9,259 nt of DNA from DASVSE01 sp036399715 (GTDB lineage: Bacteria; Bacteroidota; Rhodothermia; Rhodothermales; Rubricoccaceae). The position numbers and the translations under genes are program-made. The DNA lies in assembly GCA_036399715.1 (NCBI GenBank), contig DASWMO010000204.1, forward strand, positions 1 through 9,259. The letters run 5' to 3'. Below, piece after piece: positions 7,554 to 9,259 of the stretch (position 1 is its first letter; each line of letters opens with the position of its first letter). The notes under the pieces are model-generated. The model was not told the DNA's origin. It ran no database searches and saw only the letters and a list, made by a program, of their open reading frames with translations.

Positions 7554-8132
7554 ATGCGCACCTTCTGCCTCGCCCTCGTCGCCGCCGGCCTCGCCGCGGG
7601 CTGCAACTCCGGCCCGTCCGGCCCTGTCACGGAGACGGGTGACCTGGCCACGGGTGACCGCACCCTCGTGTCGGGCGAACTCGCGGATTCGTACTCGGTC
7701 CGCGTCAAAGAGGGCCAGTGGATCAAAGTCGATCTGAACTCAACGGTCTTCGACCCTTACATCATCCTGCGCCCGCCGACCGGCGCGGCGTCCGAGAATG
7801 ACGATGCGGTTCCGGGCGACCGGCAGCACGCGCAGGTGGTTTTCCGTGCGACGGAGGCAGGCCAGATCGAGATTATCGCGACCTCGTTCGAGCCCGGTGA
7901 GAGCGGCGCCTACACGCTCGTCTACGAGGTGTCGGACACGCAGCCGCAGGGCGTCGCACCCGGCGGGTCCACGGCAGCTGCGCCCGGCAGCCCGAGTGCG
8001 GCCCCAGATGCGGTCGCGCCGCCGGGTGACCCCGGACCGGATGCAGGCGTCGCCCCGGCACCGGTACCAGCGCCGCAGGACGCGCCGGGTGAACCCGGAC
8101 CTGAAGCGCCCGAGGCCGGCATCAAGATCTGA
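7554..8132 (+). CDS. Lipoprotein with PPC-like beta-sandwich domain and Pro/Gly/Ala-rich tail
   Basis: The start was set at ATG 7554, where a short lipoprotein signal begins: MRT, a hydrophobic core, then the lipobox LAAGC with Cys17. An upstream in-frame ATG at 7482 lies inside the preceding gene and would bury the signal. Residues about 29-126 resemble the bacterial pre-peptidase C-terminal (PPC) domain: an opening GDLATGDRTLVSGELADSYSV, GQWIKVDLNSTVFDPYIILRPP, an ENDD turn, and a closing GESGAYTLVYEV. PPC domains are secreted beta-sandwiches often found beside peptidase domains. Residues about 127-192 form a low-complexity tail rich in Pro, Ala, Gly and acidic residues, with two near-identical PGDPGPD and PGEPGPE units. 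The 192-residue product is probably anchored to a membrane with the PPC domain exposed. It lies 19 bp after the M16 pair and so is probably in the same operon; a functional partnership with the peptidases is inferred only from that and from the domain type. Confidence 0.85.
   Translation: MRTFCLALVAAGLAAGCNSGPSGPVTETGDLATGDRTLVSGELADSYSVRVKEGQWIKVDLNSTVFDPYIILRPPTGAASENDDAVPGDRQHAQVVFRATEAGQIEIIATSFEPGESGAYTLVYEVSDTQPQGVAPGGSTAAAPGSPSAAPDAVAPPGDPGPDAGVAPAPVPAPQDAPGEPGPEAPEAGIKI
8022..8038 (+). repeat. Palindromic repeat copy in the lipoprotein tail, first copy
   Basis: CCGGGTGACCCCGGACC differs by one base (C at 8030 for A) from the copy at 8085-8101. It encodes Pro-Gly-Asp-Pro-Gly-Pro (residues 157-162) of the low-complexity tail, in the same reading frame as the second copy 63 bp later. 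Confidence 0.7.
8085..8101 (+). repeat. Palindromic repeat copy in the lipoprotein tail, second copy
   Basis: CCGGGTGAACCCGGACC holds the perfect palindrome core CCGGGT-GA-ACCCGG. It encodes Pro-Gly-Glu-Pro-Gly-Pro (residues 178-183) and equals the reverse complement of 5595-5611 in the first M16 gene. Confidence 0.75.
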
Positions 8133-8242
8133 GCGAGGCGTCCGCGGGCGAGCCCGCCCGAACGTGAAAACGCATCGGGTTGGAACGGCAGGCCGGGCGT
8201 GCGGGTGGGACTGGCTCCCTTCCGGCACCGGCTGCCGACCCA

Positions 8243-8252
8243 CTCTCTCTCT
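8243..8252 (+). repeat. (CT)5 tract just upstream of a start codon
   Basis: Five CT dinucleotides end six bases before the ATG at 8259. Just upstream, CGGCA (8223-8227) and TGCCG (8233-8237) can form a 5-bp hairpin. The leader thus has a pyrimidine-rich, unstructured stretch where a Shine-Dalgarno sequence would normally stand. Confidence 0.6.
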
Positions 8253-8258
8253 GATCCC

Positions 8259-8831
8259 ATGGACCGCACCGCGATTCTCAACACGTACGTCACCGACATG
8301 AAGGCGGTGGAGACGCACATCCACTCCGCCGTCGAGCGCCAGCTCGAGTCTGAGGACACCCGCAAGTACCCCGACGCCGTCCAGGCGCTGACGGCGCTCA
8401 AGACGATCCTCGAGCAGCACACCGAGGCGCTCGGCGCGCACATCGACCAGGCCGAGGGCGGCGGTCTCAAGGAAAGCGTCAAGGAGGCGCTCGGCAGCGC
8501 GCTCGGCGTCGCGGCCGGTCTCTACGACCAGATCCGCACGGACAAGGTCTCCCGGATGATCCGCGACACCTACACCGCAACGAGCCTGGCCGCGATCAGC
8601 TACCACATGCTGTACACGACCGCGCTGGGCCTCAAGTCCGAGATCGTCGCGGCGCTGGCGCTGTCCAACCTCAAGGACCTCACGCCGGTCCTCGTGAACC
8701 TCTCGAAGGTCGTGTGCACCGTCGTCGCAGACGAACTCGACGACGAGGACAAGGTCTACACGGCATCGGTCGGCGTGCAGGCCGTCCGCGACACGCAGGA
8801 GGCGTGGAGCAGCGACGCCGTCCAGATGTAA
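8259..8831 (+). CDS. Conserved-looking all-helical protein, possibly ferritin-like
   Basis: Start chosen at ATG 8259 because the upstream in-frame extension from 8199 (MRVGLAPFRHRLP...) looks like untranslated leader. The 190-residue product has no signal peptide and should be cytoplasmic. It is predicted by eye to be nearly all alpha-helical: helices at about 3-31, 36-66, 69-103, 104-137 and 138-160, with amphipathic spacing and a hydrophobic later half (ATSLAAISYHMLYTTALGL, 107-125). The helical pattern with Glu19, His20, His22, Glu52, His54, Glu57, His61, His116 and Glu128 recalls a ferritin-like four-helix bundle such as the YciE/YciF (DUF892) group, but no diagnostic ExxH pairs are certain. 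A hemerythrin-like or plain structural helical bundle is also possible. It sits 126 bp after the lipoprotein and is followed by a strong terminator, so it may be a separate transcript or the last gene of the operon. Confidence 0.8.
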   Translation: MDRTAILNTYVTDMKAVETHIHSAVERQLESEDTRKYPDAVQALTALKTILEQHTEALGAHIDQAEGGGLKESVKEALGSALGVAAGLYDQIRTDKVSRMIRDTYTATSLAAISYHMLYTTALGLKSEIVAALALSNLKDLTPVLVNLSKVVCTVVADELDDEDKVYTASVGVQAVRDTQEAWSSDAVQM

Positions 8832-8862
8832 GCTCGCGGGTAGTCGCGTCGCCTTCCCGGCT

Positions 8863-8903
8863 CGCGGGGCATCTCCACATCGGGGATGCCCCGCGTTTCG
8901 TTT
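8863..8903 (+). terminator. Intrinsic terminator after the helical-protein gene
   Basis: A stem begins 31 bases after the stop at 8831. Its left arm at 8863-8873 (CGCGGGGCATC) pairs perfectly with 8885-8895 (GATGCCCCGCG). Three more pairs (8874-8876 with 8882-8884, one of them T-G) extend it to 14 pairs, closing on a five-base loop (8877-8881). The right arm is followed by TTTCGTTT (8896-8903), the only T-rich run in the spacer. This is a classic rho-independent terminator for the + strand. On the - strand the hairpin is not followed by a T run, so it would stop transcription of the converging gene less well. Confidence 0.87.
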
Positions 8904-8920
8904 CGACCTGCCCGGGCGCG

Positions 8921-8950
8921 GCCCGGCTGGCGCTTGCCCGGCTGGCGCTA
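8921..8950. repeat. 15-bp tandem duplication across the stop codon of the M23 gene
   Basis: Two copies, 8921-8935 and 8936-8950, read GCCCGGCTGGCGCT plus a final T or A. They are identical but for that last base. On the - strand the right copy starts with the TAG stop of the M23/EnvC-like gene and the left copy with AAG, so a single base separates stop from lysine. Confidence 0.85.
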
Positions 8951-9259
8951 CCGGCCTCGGAGCCAGGGCATCGGGTTGGTCGGGCGGCCGTTCTCGAAGA
9001 GGGCGAAAAAGAGCTGCGACCCGCGGCGGTCGGTCGCCGTCCCGGCACGGCCGACGACCTGCCCGGCGCGGACCGTCTGTCCGCGCGCAACGACGACCTC
9101 GGAGAGGTTGCCGTAGATCGTCGTGAAGTCGCCGTGGGAGACCATCACGAAGGTCCCGTAGGTGGCCATCGTGCCGACGCGCTCGACCGTGCCCTCGAAG
9201 ACGGCCCGAGACGGCGCGCCGGGGCGTGTCGAGAGGTCGATGCCTATCGACTGAATGGA
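8948..9259 (-). CDS. M23/LytM-domain protein, EnvC-like and probably non-catalytic (5' partial)
   Basis: Only the last 103 residues are in the window; the frame stays open to the right edge, so the start lies beyond it, and the ATG at 9169 is internal. The fold is an M23 (LytM) beta-sheet domain: GIDLSTRPGAPSRAVFEGTV, YGTFVMVSHGDFTTIYGNLSEVVV, a GQTVRAGQVVGRAG turn, then LFFALFENGRPTNPMPWLRGR and a TAG stop. In active M23 enzymes zinc is held by HxxxD and HxH motifs; here the HxGxD site reads S-I-G-I-D, the Tyr-x-His-Leu site reads YGNL, and the HLHFE site reads LFFALFE, so most ligands are missing. This matches EnvC- and NlpD-type LytM proteins, which do not cut peptidoglycan but activate amidases at the division site. 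The family is clear; the activator role is an inference. Confidence 0.85.
   Translation of the reverse strand, partial: SIQSIGIDLSTRPGAPSRAVFEGTVERVGTMATYGTFVMVSHGDFTTIYGNLSEVVVARGQTVRAGQVVGRAGTATDRRGSQLFFALFENGRPTNPMPWLRGR

Noticed and set aside
7635..7659. Repeated ACGGGTGACC (7635-7644 and 7650-7659) as further copies of the dispersed palindrome
   Set aside because: Only one half of the palindrome is present and the repeat encodes TGDLATGDR, which the PPC domain consensus explains on its own.
6215..7726. 503-codon - strand frame opposite the second M16 gene
   Set aside because: Antisense shadow in GC-rich DNA; no recognisable domain, and the + strand frame has clear family motifs.
8144..8157. 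GCGGG/CCCGC hairpin after the PPC lipoprotein as a terminator
   Set aside because: Stem of only five pairs and no T run follows; such stems are common at this GC content.

Overview
The window is about 70 % GC, gene-dense and almost entirely on the + strand. A C-terminal domain of the type IX secretion (T9SS) type A class, two lipoboxes of Bacteroidota style and the lack of Shine-Dalgarno sequences point to a high-GC member of the Bacteroidota/Rhodothermota group, most likely a Rhodothermia-like marine or halophilic lineage. This taxonomic call is an inference from gene content and composition, not from a marker gene.

Layout on the + strand: a secreted Asp-box beta-propeller protein with a T9SS sorting domain, its first codons cut off by the window edge (1-1503); prfB for release factor 2 (1555-2664); a small cysteine-rich lipoprotein (2731-3117); nadB for L-aspartate oxidase (3186-4817); a pair of M16 peptidase genes joined by an ATGA overlap (4911-6233 and 6230-7534); a PPC-domain lipoprotein 19 bp further on (7554-8132); and a helical, possibly ferritin-like protein (8259-8831) followed by a strong intrinsic terminator (8863-8903). 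Converging from the right edge on the - strand is the 3' part of an M23/EnvC-like gene (8948-9259) whose zinc ligands look lost. No gap between genes exceeds about 130 bp.

The M16 pair and the PPC lipoprotein look like one transcription unit: an active HxxEH subunit, an inactive R/Y subunit and a surface lipoprotein. prfB and nadB are housekeeping genes (translation termination, NAD synthesis) and need not be functionally linked to their neighbours.

The least expected signal is a short GC-rich palindrome (core CCGGGT-GA-ACCCGG) that recurs inside coding regions at Pro/Gly-rich linkers. One 17-nt copy in the first M16 gene is the exact reverse complement of a copy in the lipoprotein tail, with a one-mismatch second copy in that tail and looser relatives in the propeller gene. 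I see no CRISPR array, tRNA, rRNA, insertion sequence or phage gene, and no clear new multi-gene system.
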